Source of the DNA: Gliomastix tumulicola
Lineage: Eukaryota > Ascomycota > Sordariomycetes > Hypocreales > Bionectriaceae
Assembly (NCBI GenBank): GCA_001599755.1
Contig: BCHX01000004.1
Coordinates: 868,001 to 932,000, forward strand
DNA length: 64,000 nucleotides
Reading direction: 5' to 3'
Below the pieces are notes generated by a model. That model was not told the origin of the DNA. It was given only the letters and a program-made list of their open reading frames with translations, and ran no database searches. A program made the translations under genes and the position numbers. Positions 24,159 through 33,134 of this stretch are shown one piece after another. The first letter of the stretch is position 1, and each line of letters begins with the position of its first letter.

Positions 24159-26152
24159 ATGGGCATACTCTGTTCTCGGTCCCAAGAGGAGGTCGAGGCG
24201 GATACCGGCGTCGCGACCCCGAGGAAACGGCTCATATCCAAGAGACGCTCAGCATCCGTCGCGAGGGGCCCCAGCACCAGCGCCAAGTTCGCCGCCACGA
24301 TGCCTCAGGACTGCGAGACGGACAGGACGGCCGCCCGGCGTCTGATTGACGCGCACGACACCGACATCTCGTCCCTGACCGTGCCGCCCTCGTCGAAGCG
24401 GTGGCGCGGGGTGGCCGAGGGCATTGATGCCGGGTTCGCGAATCCCGACGACTATTTCCGCGCGCGCGGCCAGGTCCTGAAGCTGGAGAAGACGCTCGAC
24501 TTCGACTTCCGGTGTCGCGTGAGGGCCACGGATCTGGAGCGCCGCGTCGACGCCATCCTGCAGCGCTTAAAGGCCAACGATGTCGCCAATGTCTATGACG
24601 TCGCCGAGCCTCGCGAGGGCTTCGGCGGGCAGGCGCACAAGCGCTTCCCCGGCGACCATTTCCTGTCCAACGTGGATCTCATCGACAAGACGACGCTGCT
24701 GGACGTGGCAAGAAAGATGCCCAAGGGCGCGCATCTCCACATCCACTTCAATGCGTGTCTGGAGCCTCACGTGCTCTTGGACATTGCCAAGGGGATGGAC
24801 CGCATGTTCATCACGAGTGACCTGCCGCTCGTGCCGGACGATGACTACGTGAATTATGAAAAGTGCGAGATACAGTTCTCCATCAAGTGTGTCGGCAAGG
24901 AGGGCCCCGTGGGTGACATTTTCTCCCCGACTTACGAGCCGCGCCAAATGATGCCGTTCGCCCAGTTTCTGGAACGCTTCCCGCATGAATACGGCAGGGT
25001 GCAGGGTTGCGACGCGGACACCTGGTTGATGAAGAAGCTGGTCTTCGACGAAAAAGAGGCACACAACCGGTTGCAAACCGCAGCGGGAGCGTGGGAAAAG
25101 TTCAACGGAAGAACGAGGATGATGAAGGGTCTTTTCAACTACGAGACGGCATACAGAAAATACACGCGACTGTTTCTGGAGGATCTCGTCAAGAACAACA
25201 TCCAGTATGCGGAGATTAGGCCGAATTTCATGACGAGCAACCAGCTCTTCCACGACGACGGGACGGGGCCGATAGACAACTGGGGCATCATGTCCATCAT
25301 TGTCGACGAGGTCAAGCTATTCAAGGACGATCTTGCGAAGCAGCCCGGGTCAAGGGGCCGCTTCTCCGGACTAAAAGTGATTTACTGCACGCCGCGGTCT
25401 TTCGCGCCCGAGATGGTCAAGGCGGGCCTTGACGAGTGCATTGCGTTCAAGCAGAAGTGGCCAGAGTGGATAGCAGGCTTCGATCTCGTGGGCGAGGAAG
25501 CCAAGGGCAGGCCGCTCAAGGACTTTATTCCGGAGTTTCTGCAATTCCAACAGGACTGCGCCGAGAGGGATCTGGACATCCCGTTCCTGTTCCACTGCGG
25601 CGAGACCCTGGACATGGGCACGGACACGGATCAGAACCTTGTCGATGCGCTGCTGCTCAACGCAAAGCGGATCGGGCATGGATTCGCGCTCGCGAAGCAT
25701 CCGTACATCATGCAGCACATGAAGGCGCGCGGCGTGTGCCTGGAGCTGTGTCCCATCTCGAACGAGGTGCTCGGTCTGACGCCGAGGGTCAGTGGACACG
25801 CCATGTACGAGTTGCTGGCGAATAATGTTCACTGCACGGTGAGCTCGGATAATGGCACATTATTTAGGTAAGGAGCGCATGCATGAGTATCTTGTTGTCT
25901 GTCCCTTTTTGTCGGTTTCTAACGGAGCATGCATCTAGGTCGTCACTATCACATGACTTCTACCAGGTCATGGTGGGAAAGGCAGACATGGGCCTCGCCG
26001 GATGGAAGCAGCTCGTCTTGTGGAGTCTGGAGCACTCGTGCATGAGCGATGCCGAGAAGCTGGCTGCTGCGGAAGACTGGGAGGCAGCATGGGAAGAGTT
26101 TTTGCTGTGGGTGCTCAAGACGTACGATGAGGTGGTCAGGGTGAAGGCGTGA
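24159..26152 (+). CDS. Adenosine deaminase-related protein (ADA2/ADGF-like)
   Basis: Two exons, 24159-25867 and 25939-26152, encode about 640 aa. The first in-frame ATG (24159) is preferred; upstream codons in the same frame have no ATG. Seen: MGILCSR at the N-terminus, a basic Ser-rich linker, then a metal-dependent hydrolase barrel with HLHIHF (His194 and His196 as the HxH metal pair), HCGET (His479, Glu482), GHG (His507) and SSDNGTLF (Asp564, Asn565), followed after the splice by LSHDFYQVMVGKADM. The family deaminates adenosine to inosine. Unlike animal ADA2 there is no signal peptide; the MGxxC start suggests N-myristoylation plus palmitoylation and a membrane-attached intracellular protein. 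The second Asp of the usual DD pair is Asn, so substrate choice may differ. The exon junction splits the AGG codon just after TLF. Confidence 0.88.
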
Positions 26153-27410
26153 TTGCATTTCGTGCACGGCGTATCGGCTTGCGGGGAAGAATCCTAGACG
26201 AGACCTGGTGTACCATTCTGACTGCGGACGGCTTTTCTGTTATGGATATCAAGCAAGACAGCACAGCGAATACCACACCGGCATGACGAAGCGGGCGAAT
26301 GATTACGACGATGACGGCTGATTGGAGTAACACACACGGCAGTTGGTGGAGGGGTGGTATTCTTCATTTATTTTGATGATTTGGGCGGCATTTGAGGGCT
26401 TTGGGCGAAATCGCGTCGGCGGGCGGGATCTCGTCTTTGTTTTTAGAACAACACAACTCGCAGGAGACGGGGACGGCACTTTCTACTTCGTGTCTATGTT
26501 TTTACTTACCATACATTATATGCGGTGGATTTGGGTACTAGTCGTGACGAGATAGGTAGACAATCAAGATGACAGACAAACAGGTAGACGCAGAGCTATC
26601 AAGAGATTTTCCTAAAGAATACGGGAGTTTCTGTTATAGTTCAGCTCGGGACGGGCCTTAACTCTCTGTCTCGCAAGGTTCCCGTTCCGTGCGTAAATAT
26701 GTGGATATTGGATGTTCAGCTGTCAAGTGAAAGTGCAGCTTCTCACTGTGCGAAACCACCAATGCACCACGCCGTGGTCTGTCCGACTGTCACTCAGGAG
26801 CTGCCATGTCAGGGTTATTATCACCTCCAACGCACGGCAGACAGGGGTCCGTTGGCGGGAAAATTGAACCACCTGCAGCACTTTCAGCTGAGCCCCTTCA
26901 GCCATCTTTTCTACATCCGTCCATCGGTGAACAAACAGGCGCTTAACAAGTTACAACCCCCCCTCCTCCCAATCAATAAATTACGACGCACCTCCAACCT
27001 TCCCCACCCCGGCACCACTCGCTTCTACTGATTGACTAGGTAGGTAGGTCCCCGATGGGCTTGCCGCTGTGCCGTTCCGAAGAGGGGGTGGGAGGGCGTT
27101 GGGTCGTGCTTCTTCTGCCTTATGGAGGACTAAGTGGGCATTGTCCAGGGTTCTGGACTGGGGTCTGCTTCGCGATGCTGACGCGCCCTGCATCTTACGT
27201 TCTTTTTTTTTTTCAATAAATTCTGTGTCTTGTGCAGTTTTTTCTTTCTTTCCTTATTCTTCTTCGTCTGTTGCTGTGAACTGTTCTCATGCCTGGCGAG
27301 TAAGCGGCTGCATTCTTTCGTCCTTGGTCAAGTTTCTTCATATACAACCGCACCCATACCACAGACATACAGATCATATACACACAACAACACCCACCAT
27401 TCAGCACATC
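26153..27410. other. Intergenic, upstream region of the membrane-protein gene
   Basis: About 1.26 kb. It holds the 3' UTR of the deaminase gene and the promoter of the next gene. A GGTA tandem (CTAGGTAGGTAGGTC) lies at 27037-27051 and a T-run followed by CAATAAA near 27204-27222. The frame of the next gene stays open upstream but has no ATG before 27411. Confidence 0.55.
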
Positions 27411-29054
27411 ATGGCAAGCAACGGCGGCGGCGGCGGCGGCGGCGACAGCGAATGGCGCTGGTTCCCCCCCGTCAAGACGGACTGGTCCCTCGACGTCGTC
27501 GGCCTGCTCGCCGTCATCGGCGAGTCCTCCATCGAGGAGCAGACGCAGGCCATCACGGCCTCGCTCTTCGGCATGCTGCCGCGGCTGATCCCCGCGCCGC
27601 AGGTGTTCCTCAAGCCGACGCGGCCCTCGCGCATGCCCGAGACGGCGGCCAACGTGACGGGCGTGCACAGCGGCATCACGGTCGACTCGATGGGGTACTT
27701 TGCCAACATCATCACGCCGCTGGACGAGGAGCCCGTGATGGGGTTCAAGGTGATTGATATCGAGCATGCGCAGAGCGTCGTGGCGGCGCCTGCGACGACG
27801 GGGACGACGACGACGACGGCGAGTGCTGGGAAGAAGACAAAGCAGAAGGGGGTCGTGGGGAGGGTGTTTGGGGCCGTGTTTGGTGGCGGGAAGAGGAAGA
27901 AGAAGGAAGGGGAAGAGGAGGAGGAAGAGCAGAGCCACGAGCGGAGGAGACCGCGTCTGGGCTCGATGGTCCCAGACGAAGAAGCCGGCGTGGGCGATGC
28001 CGCCGCGTCGTCCCCGACAGCCTACTCAACCGCCCGCGACTCCTCCGCCATCGTCTCCGGCTCCAACGGCTCCAACTCCAACGGCCAGCAGCAGAAACCC
28101 CCGCCCGCGCGCCGCATGCAGTCCCGCGCGCAGGACTTCATCACCTCGCCCGCCGACGCGTCCAAGGGCGAGCGCCCCGCGGTGCCGCCCGCCCTCTACT
28201 CGCCCATCCACATCCTCAGCGTGGTCTCCTTCCTCGTGAGCATCGGCATCGTCGTCACGGCCGTCATCTGGGAGGACGGCAACGCCATCATCTCCATCGG
28301 CCTCATCTCGCTCGTGTCCACCATTGTCGGCGCCGCGTCCTTCTGGCGGCCCATCCTCATGAAGCGCAGCATGCGCATCGACGTGCCCCCCGGCGACGTC
28401 ATCATCCGCACGCGCGAGGGCGCCTTCGTCCTCATCCGCTGCACCGAGGACGTCGCCCGCGAGCTGTACTCGGGCACCGAGGAGTGCGAGTACTACGTCA
28501 CCGAGCGCGTGTACCGCCTGCTCATGGCCGTGGGGACCGTCCTGCTCATGATCAGCATCGTCCTGCTGGGCAACTGCACGTGGAACTCGCAGGTCTTCAT
28601 CGGCGGCGCGTACATCGTCCTCAACGGCCTGTACTGGTGTCTGGGCATGCTCCCGCGCTCGTACTTCTGGGACCTGTCGCGCTACAAGTGGCGCGACGCG
28701 ACGCCCAGCGACGCCCTGCACGCCAACAGGGTGTCGGGCCCCAACGACGAGAGCTGGGTCGAGGAGTCGGAGCGCCTGCCGAGCTTCACGCGCACGCTGT
28801 GGTATGCGATCCGCGAGACCAAGCGCACGGACTGGGTGCGCACGAGCGGCGCCGCGCCGTCGACGGACGCCTGGCGCCAGTGGCTGCGCGAGGCCGAGGA
28901 GAATGCCGTCCGCGAGAACAGGGTGTGGAACGCCGTCGAGAGGAAGAATGTGCTGATGAAGGTCACCAAGGCCAAGGAGGAGGAGAGGATCGCGGCGTCG
29001 GTGGCCACGTCGCCGGTTTCTCCGGCCTCGCCCCGGGTTGACACTGGAATTTGA
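27411..29054 (+). CDS. Conserved fungal multi-pass membrane protein
   Basis: Single exon of about 547 aa starting at the first in-frame ATG (27411) after an A/C-rich leader. Seen: a Gly run at the start, then a soluble domain (residues 15-120) with WSLDVVGLLAVIGESSIEEQ and DEEPVMGFKVIDIEHAQS; a linker with polybasic and polyacidic runs (KRKKKEGEEEEEEQ); then four hydrophobic segments around ILSVVSFLVSIGIVVTAVIW, AIISIGLISLVSTIVGAASF, LLMAVGTVLLMISIVLLGNC and FIGGAYIVLNGLYWCLGML. The tail is charged and helical. Between TM2 and TM3 is a compact loop with PPGDVIIRTREGAFVLIRC. No transporter or enzyme motif is visible. The family occurs widely in filamentous ascomycetes as a hypothetical protein. 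I give no function. Confidence 0.78.
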   Translation: MASNGGGGGGGDSEWRWFPPVKTDWSLDVVGLLAVIGESSIEEQTQAITASLFGMLPRLIPAPQVFLKPTRPSRMPETAANVTGVHSGITVDSMGYFANIITPLDEEPVMGFKVIDIEHAQSVVAAPATTGTTTTTASAGKKTKQKGVVGRVFGAVFGGGKRKKKEGEEEEEEQSHERRRPRLGSMVPDEEAGVGDAAASSPTAYSTARDSSAIVSGSNGSNSNGQQQKPPPARRMQSRAQDFITSPADASKGERPAVPPALYSPIHILSVVSFLVSIGIVVTAVIWEDGNAIISIGLISLVSTIVGAASFWRPILMKRSMRIDVPPGDVIIRTREGAFVLIRCTEDVARELYSGTEECEYYVTERVYRLLMAVGTVLLMISIVLLGNCTWNSQVFIGGAYIVLNGLYWCLGMLPRSYFWDLSRYKWRDATPSDALHANRVSGPNDESWVEESERLPSFTRTLWYAIRETKRTDWVRTSGAAPSTDAWRQWLREAEENAVRENRVWNAVERKNVLMKVTKAKEEERIAASVATSPVSPASPRVDTGI

Positions 29055-29069
29055 GTGACGTTGTGAGAC

Positions 29070-29091
29070 GGGGGGGGGGGGGGGGGGGGGG
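29070..29091 (+). repeat. Poly(G) homopolymer, 22 nt
   Basis: Uninterrupted G run directly after the membrane-protein stop codon, in the transcribed 3' UTR. Such runs are prone to length error in sequencing and could fold as a G-quadruplex in RNA. Confidence 0.9.
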
Positions 29092-29308
29092 AAGCACGTG
29101 TCTGAGTAAACGGAGGGGTCGGCATTTCCAAAATGTTAGGTTGGAAGCCAGCTTGAATGTCTTTACGCTTCACGATATGAGATTAGGTAGAAAGTAATTT
29201 ATGTTTGCATTTATGGGCTAAGACCTCCCTCCCTCTCTGTCTTGTCTCCCCTTTTCGTCTCGTTCTTTACAAATCATCAATATCTAACAGAATACTACTA
29301 GTAGTGCG

Positions 29309-29314
29309 AATAAA
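29309..29314 (+). terminator. Possible polyadenylation signal AATAAA
   Basis: AATAAA 255 bases after the stop codon of the membrane-protein gene, in A/T-rich context. Confidence 0.35.
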
Positions 29315-29483
29315 CATATGTCCAAGTCTAGGTCTAGACTGTATGAGCAATAGCAGAATCGATCCCGCCATCTTGCGCCAATGACGAATATCCGCCTCTC
29401 CATCAAACGCCAGCTCTAGAAAATACCAAACACCTCGTCGCTCCCCGTTCTTTCGTCTAGGTCGATTCTTGTATCAGGCAAGT

Positions 29484-30797
29484 CTAGTCGTCAAAGTAGA
29501 CGCTGTTGTCGACATTCGAGTCGATGCGCCCGGCCTTGAAGCTGCCCCTCTTCTTCTTGTTCTTCTCCTTGGTGAAGCCCTTGCCGCGGGTGACGATGAG
29601 ATCCTCGTGCGCGCGCTGCGAGTACTCCATGTTGTTGTAGGCGTTGGAAGCGAAGCGCCTGTCCACCTCGACATTCTTCGGGATGCGCGAGAAGGGCATG
29701 TTCTGGCCGTTCTTTCGCTTGCGCTGCTCGACCGGGTCCGGGGGCAGGGGCGGGTCGATGGACGAGGCCTCGCCAATGGTGACAGACGAGTCAGAGGCAT
29801 CCTTAGGCTCGGACTTGATGCTGATCTCAGTTTCCTTCGTGGATGCCTCCTTCTTCACGGGCTTGACTTTCTTTGTCTCGTTTTTGGGCTCAGCACTCTT
29901 CGTCTTGCCGACTTTCTTCTCCTTTTTGATGGCGACCTTCTTCGACTTCTTCTTCTTGGACCCAGAGGAGTCCGAGTCCGAAGAGTCCGAGTCGGAGGAG
30001 GATGAAGACGACGACGATGAAGATGAAGAAGACGATGACGAGGAAGACGAAGAGCTAGACGACGAGGAAGAGGACGCGGACGAGTCGGAATCAGAGTCGG
30101 ACGAGTCAGAAGAGTCAGACTCCGGCAGAGCAACCTTGGCGGCCTTGGCCACCGTCTTCTCAGCCTCAGCCTCAGAGTCCGAGTCAGAGTCCGAGTCCGA
30201 GTCCGAGTCAGAGCCAGAGCCAGAGCTAGATTCCGAGCTCGAGCTGCTGGAGGACTCAGAGCTGGAGTCAGACTTTGCGGCGACCGTCTTCTGCTTCTTC
30301 GTCTTGGGCGCGCTGGCGTCGGAATCAGGCGTGTCCTGAGCAGAGCTGGAGTCCGACGAGCTCGAGTCGGCCGAGGCCTTGCGCTTCAAGCTCTTCTTCT
30401 GAACCGCCTTCTTATCATCGTCGCTGCTATCGCTGCTGTCGCTCGAGTCCGAGTCCGAGTCGGAGCTAGATTCCGAATCAGAGCTGTCGCTAGAGCTGTC
30501 GCTCGACGAAGCGTCCTTCATATCCACGTCGTCATTGCCGCCCTTCTTGGAGCCCTTGGCCTTCTCGGTTCCGCGAGATGCCTCCCAGCTTTTATAAACG
30601 TCGATGAGGGTCGTAGTGGCTGGGGCCGGGGCGGTCACGCGCCAGCCCTTCGTCTCAGCCTCGTCCTCGAGGACCTTCTTCACGCCGGTGAAATGCTGCT
30701 CGAGGAAGCCGGCAACGAGGCCAAGGAGCGCTTCAGGCGGGGACGGGGTCGCAGCCGCGGGCTTTCGGGAGCCGCTCGGTTTCTTGACTTTGGCCAT
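29484..30797 (-). CDS. SRP40: SRP40/Nopp140-like nucleolar phosphoprotein
   Basis: Single exon on the minus strand, about 437 aa, with the ATG at 30797 (MAKVKKPSG). The frame stays open upstream, but that part lies in the promoter and looks non-coding. Seen: an N-terminal LisH-like helical region (LLGLVAGFLEQHFTGVKKVL) at about 25-45; a long low-complexity centre of alternating Ser, Asp and Glu clusters with Lys blocks, including one run of about 28 Ser; and a C-terminal SRP40 domain with PFSRIP, AHEDLIVTRGKGFTKEKN, KKKRGSFKAG and a final YFDD. Nopp140/Srp40 proteins shuttle between nucleolus and Cajal-like bodies and chaperone snoRNPs. The acidic Ser tracts are classic casein kinase 2 targets. 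Divergent from the C3HC/Rsm1-like gene; 606 bp lie between the starts. Confidence 0.9.
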   Translation of the reverse strand: MAKVKKPSGSRKPAAATPSPPEALLGLVAGFLEQHFTGVKKVLEDEAETKGWRVTAPAPATTTLIDVYKSWEASRGTEKAKGSKKGGNDDVDMKDASSSDSSSDSSDSESSSDSDSDSSDSSDSSDDDKKAVQKKSLKRKASADSSSSDSSSAQDTPDSDASAPKTKKQKTVAAKSDSSSESSSSSSSESSSGSGSDSDSDSDSDSDSEAEAEKTVAKAAKVALPESDSSDSSDSDSDSSASSSSSSSSSSSSSSSSSSSSSSSSSSSDSDSSDSDSSGSKKKKSKKVAIKKEKKVGKTKSAEPKNETKKVKPVKKEASTKETEISIKSEPKDASDSSVTIGEASSIDPPLPPDPVEQRKRKNGQNMPFSRIPKNVEVDRRFASNAYNNMEYSQRAHEDLIVTRGKGFTKEKNKKKRGSFKAGRIDSNVDNSVYFDD

Positions 30798-31403
30798 GGC
30801 GGTCTCTGGCTGTTCTGCAACTCGCGAGTTCGAGGAGTTGTTGGAGAATAACCAGGCGGGAGGGCGGTTCGACACAGGCATATGCCACCCTTTCAAATTG
30901 GGTGTCTGGGTAGACTTCAGCAATTGTATCTGTCCTTCCGTTGGGACCAGAAAAGAGCGTGGGGAGAAAGAGAGAGAGAGTGTGTCAAGTTGGTTTGGGC
31001 AGAACGAGTCCTCACCGTTTCCTTCCTCGCCCGCGAGAGGGAAAAATTTTGTGGATCTAGAATCGCAAAAGAAACTTGCAGGGTCCACCAACGGTTCCTG
31101 CCCCGCTTGCCCGCCAAAATTGTGGGTGTGGGTCTGAGGCTCTCTTATCGATAAGTCCGAATTGGGCGTTAACCAAATATGGGATTCAATCTGAGACGAG
31201 GTTACGCGCCTTTGTACGTCGTGTGCGTGCAACAACGAGCTTCCACTCTCCTCCATTCTCTTGCACCCATTCATGACGGGCGACACCTAATTGCAATGAC
31301 TCTACCTTCTCTTATATAATCGTCTGAGCCTTTTATTTCTACCTATCTACTCTACCCCTCGAACCACGTCTCTTCGGGCGTTTTCCTAGACAACAAAGCT
31401 ACG
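30798..31403. promoter_or_regulatory. Shared divergent promoter, SRP40-like and Rsm1-like genes
   Basis: 606 bases separate the two start codons. Features include a GA-rich tract (GAAAGAGAGAGAGAGTG) at about 30966-30982 and CTATCGATAAG near 31144. No specific factor site is assigned. Both products act in nuclear RNA biology, so co-regulation is plausible. Confidence 0.45.
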
Positions 31404-32972
31404 ATGAATGCCACCAAGCGCAAGTTCAACAGCCTCCTCCAAGGCCTCGGCCGCTCCACGACAGACACTCCAAGCAACCCGACCAACGGCTCTCTTCCCG
31501 CAACCCCAAAGAAGAGCAACGATGTCGACGCCCTGCTCGAGAAGCGACGGAGACTCGGCCTTCCGCTCTCCAACTCGATCGGCCTAGGCAGCACATCGCC
31601 CGCGTCCGTTCGATCCGCGTCGCCGGCGGCGGCGGCAACACCCAGAGCTTCAGACATCAAGAATGAGGAGGAGAAGCCGCTGGCGAAGTACTGCCCGACC
31701 GACAGGGCTGAGCTCCTGAGGAGGCTGGCGACGTTCCAGGAGCTGACGGACTGGACGTTCAAGCCGGACCGGGTGAGCGAGATCGAGTGGGCGAAGAGAG
31801 GGTGGGTGTGCAAGGGCAAGGAGACGGTGCGGTGCGTGTTGTGTCACAAGGAGCTCGTCGTCAAGCTGAATAGGAAGGAGGTCGACGGCAAGGAGGTTCC
31901 GGTGTTGGTGTCATCTGAGATTGGTAAGAAGAAAGACTCCCTGCTTGGTTGTGATGTTGCTAACAGCGTTGCAGAGGAGGCACTCGTAGACAAATACGTC
32001 GGCCTGATAGTCGACTCGCACTTTGACGATTGCCTTTGGCGCAAACGAGGTTGCGACGATAGTATCTTGCGCCTCCCACTAGCCAGTACGACCACCGCTC
32101 TACGCGACCTTCGACAGCGATACGACGAGCTGTGCACGAGAAAGTCGTTCCTCCCCTACGAGTTCAACCTGCGGCTACCAGAGGGATTTGTCATCGACGA
32201 TATTCTCGCCCAGCTGCCCCCGGATTTCTTCGACCTAAAAGATTCCAACAAGGAGACAAGCCATGCGCCGCAAACCCCGAACCGAGTCGCGCTTGCGCTT
32301 GCGCTCCAGGGCTGGCAGGGTCTATCGAACAAGAAGATTGGCCCCGTCCCCAACTCCGCCTCGTGTCATACATGTCTGCGCAGACTAGGGCTGTGGATGT
32401 TCAAGAGCAAGGAGGTGGCAGACACGGGCGAGGTCCTTGTCCCCGCTCCTATGGACCACCTAGATCCGTCACGAGAGCATCGCTTCTTCTGCCCATGGAA
32501 GAGTGCCGAGGCACAAAGGCGTCCAAACGCCAAAGCTACGGACGAGGAGTCACAGCCCGGCTGGAAGGTTCTACTGCAGACGATCAAGAATGATGCGCAT
32601 CTGAGGAGCGTGTACGCTGGAAGGCCGACGAGCAGACATCGGCCTTCGTCGAGGGATGAGGCTCAGCCTCCATCCACGCCCGTAAGGCAGCCACAGAATG
32701 GAGTACCTTTCACGCCCGACGTCGGCTCGGCGAGGTCTGCTCAGCTCGAGGCGGATCGACTAGCGGACGACGAGTATGAGAAGGAAGAAGAGGCCAAAGA
32801 CAAGGAGCGGTGGGCCCGGCTGAAGAGGGTCAAGAGTCTCTTCAACATCAAAGACGCGAAGAAGAGGCGGCCGTTCAGTAGACCAGGCACCAGCCATTCC
32901 ACGAAGACGACTGCTTCCACCAAGACTACAGCCGAGAGCTCTACGGCAGCAGCAGAAAGCAACGAATCATGA
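31404..32972 (+). CDS. C3HC zinc-finger / Rsm1-like protein (mRNA export factor family)
   Basis: Two exons are preferred, 31404-31923 and 31975-32972, giving about 505 aa. The 51-nt intron has GTAAGA, GCTAAC and GCAG and is a multiple of three without a stop, so unspliced RNA would also be read through. Seen: a disordered Ser/Pro N-terminus; a C3HC zinc finger with GWVCKGKETVRCVLC (Cys136, Cys144, Cys147) and SHFDDCLWRKRGCDD (His189, Cys193); then a second conserved block at about 290-400 with SCHTCLRRLGLWMF and HRFFCPW, typical of Rsm1; and a basic charged C-terminus. Fission yeast Rsm1 acts in nuclear mRNA export and the human relative NIPA is a ubiquitin-ligase adaptor. Nuclear location is likely. 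Confidence 0.86.
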   Translation: MNATKRKFNSLLQGLGRSTTDTPSNPTNGSLPATPKKSNDVDALLEKRRRLGLPLSNSIGLGSTSPASVRSASPAAAATPRASDIKNEEEKPLAKYCPTDRAELLRRLATFQELTDWTFKPDRVSEIEWAKRGWVCKGKETVRCVLCHKELVVKLNRKEVDGKEVPVLVSSEIGKKKDSLLGCDVANSVAEEALVDKYVGLIVDSHFDDCLWRKRGCDDSILRLPLASTTTALRDLRQRYDELCTRKSFLPYEFNLRLPEGFVIDDILAQLPPDFFDLKDSNKETSHAPQTPNRVALALALQGWQGLSNKKIGPVPNSASCHTCLRRLGLWMFKSKEVADTGEVLVPAPMDHLDPSREHRFFCPWKSAEAQRRPNAKATDEESQPGWKVLLQTIKNDAHLRSVYAGRPTSRHRPSSRDEAQPPSTPVRQPQNGVPFTPDVGSARSAQLEADRLADDEYEKEEEAKDKERWARLKRVKSLFNIKDAKKRRPFSRPGTSHSTKTTASTKTTAESSTAAAESNES

Positions 32973-33134
32973 TAATTGGCAGGCATTGTCTCATCGTTAT
33001 CTTCATGTTAGATTTTATACTCTTAGAGGCGGTTCTCAGCGTTGTATATACATGTAATACTACAAGACATCTAGCTATGTACATTATTTTACAATAGTTA
33101 CTTAAACATGCCAAGCGGCTCTCGTTCTCAATGA

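Larger units (their letters stand above)
29055..29483. other. Intergenic between convergent genes, with a long G run
   Basis: It holds the 3' UTRs of the membrane-protein gene (+) and the SRP40 gene (-). A 22-base G homopolymer at 29070-29091 starts 16 bases after the stop codon. AATAAA at 29309-29314 is a possible plus-strand polyadenylation signal. Confidence 0.6.

Noticed and set aside
27069..27410. N-terminal extension of the membrane-protein frame
   Set aside because: No ATG in this part, and it contains leader-like T-rich and A/C-rich sequence.
27213..28721. Minus-strand frames opposite the membrane-protein gene
   Set aside because: His/Arg/Asp-rich shadow translations of a GC-rich gene; no start context or domain.
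29644..30339. Plus-strand acidic frame opposite the SRP40-like gene
   Set aside because: Produced by reading the Ser/Asp codon repeats backwards; no independent support.
30798..31286. N-terminal extension of the SRP40-like frame
   Set aside because: The frame stays open upstream but runs through the divergent promoter, and the ATG at 30797 gives the expected N-terminus.
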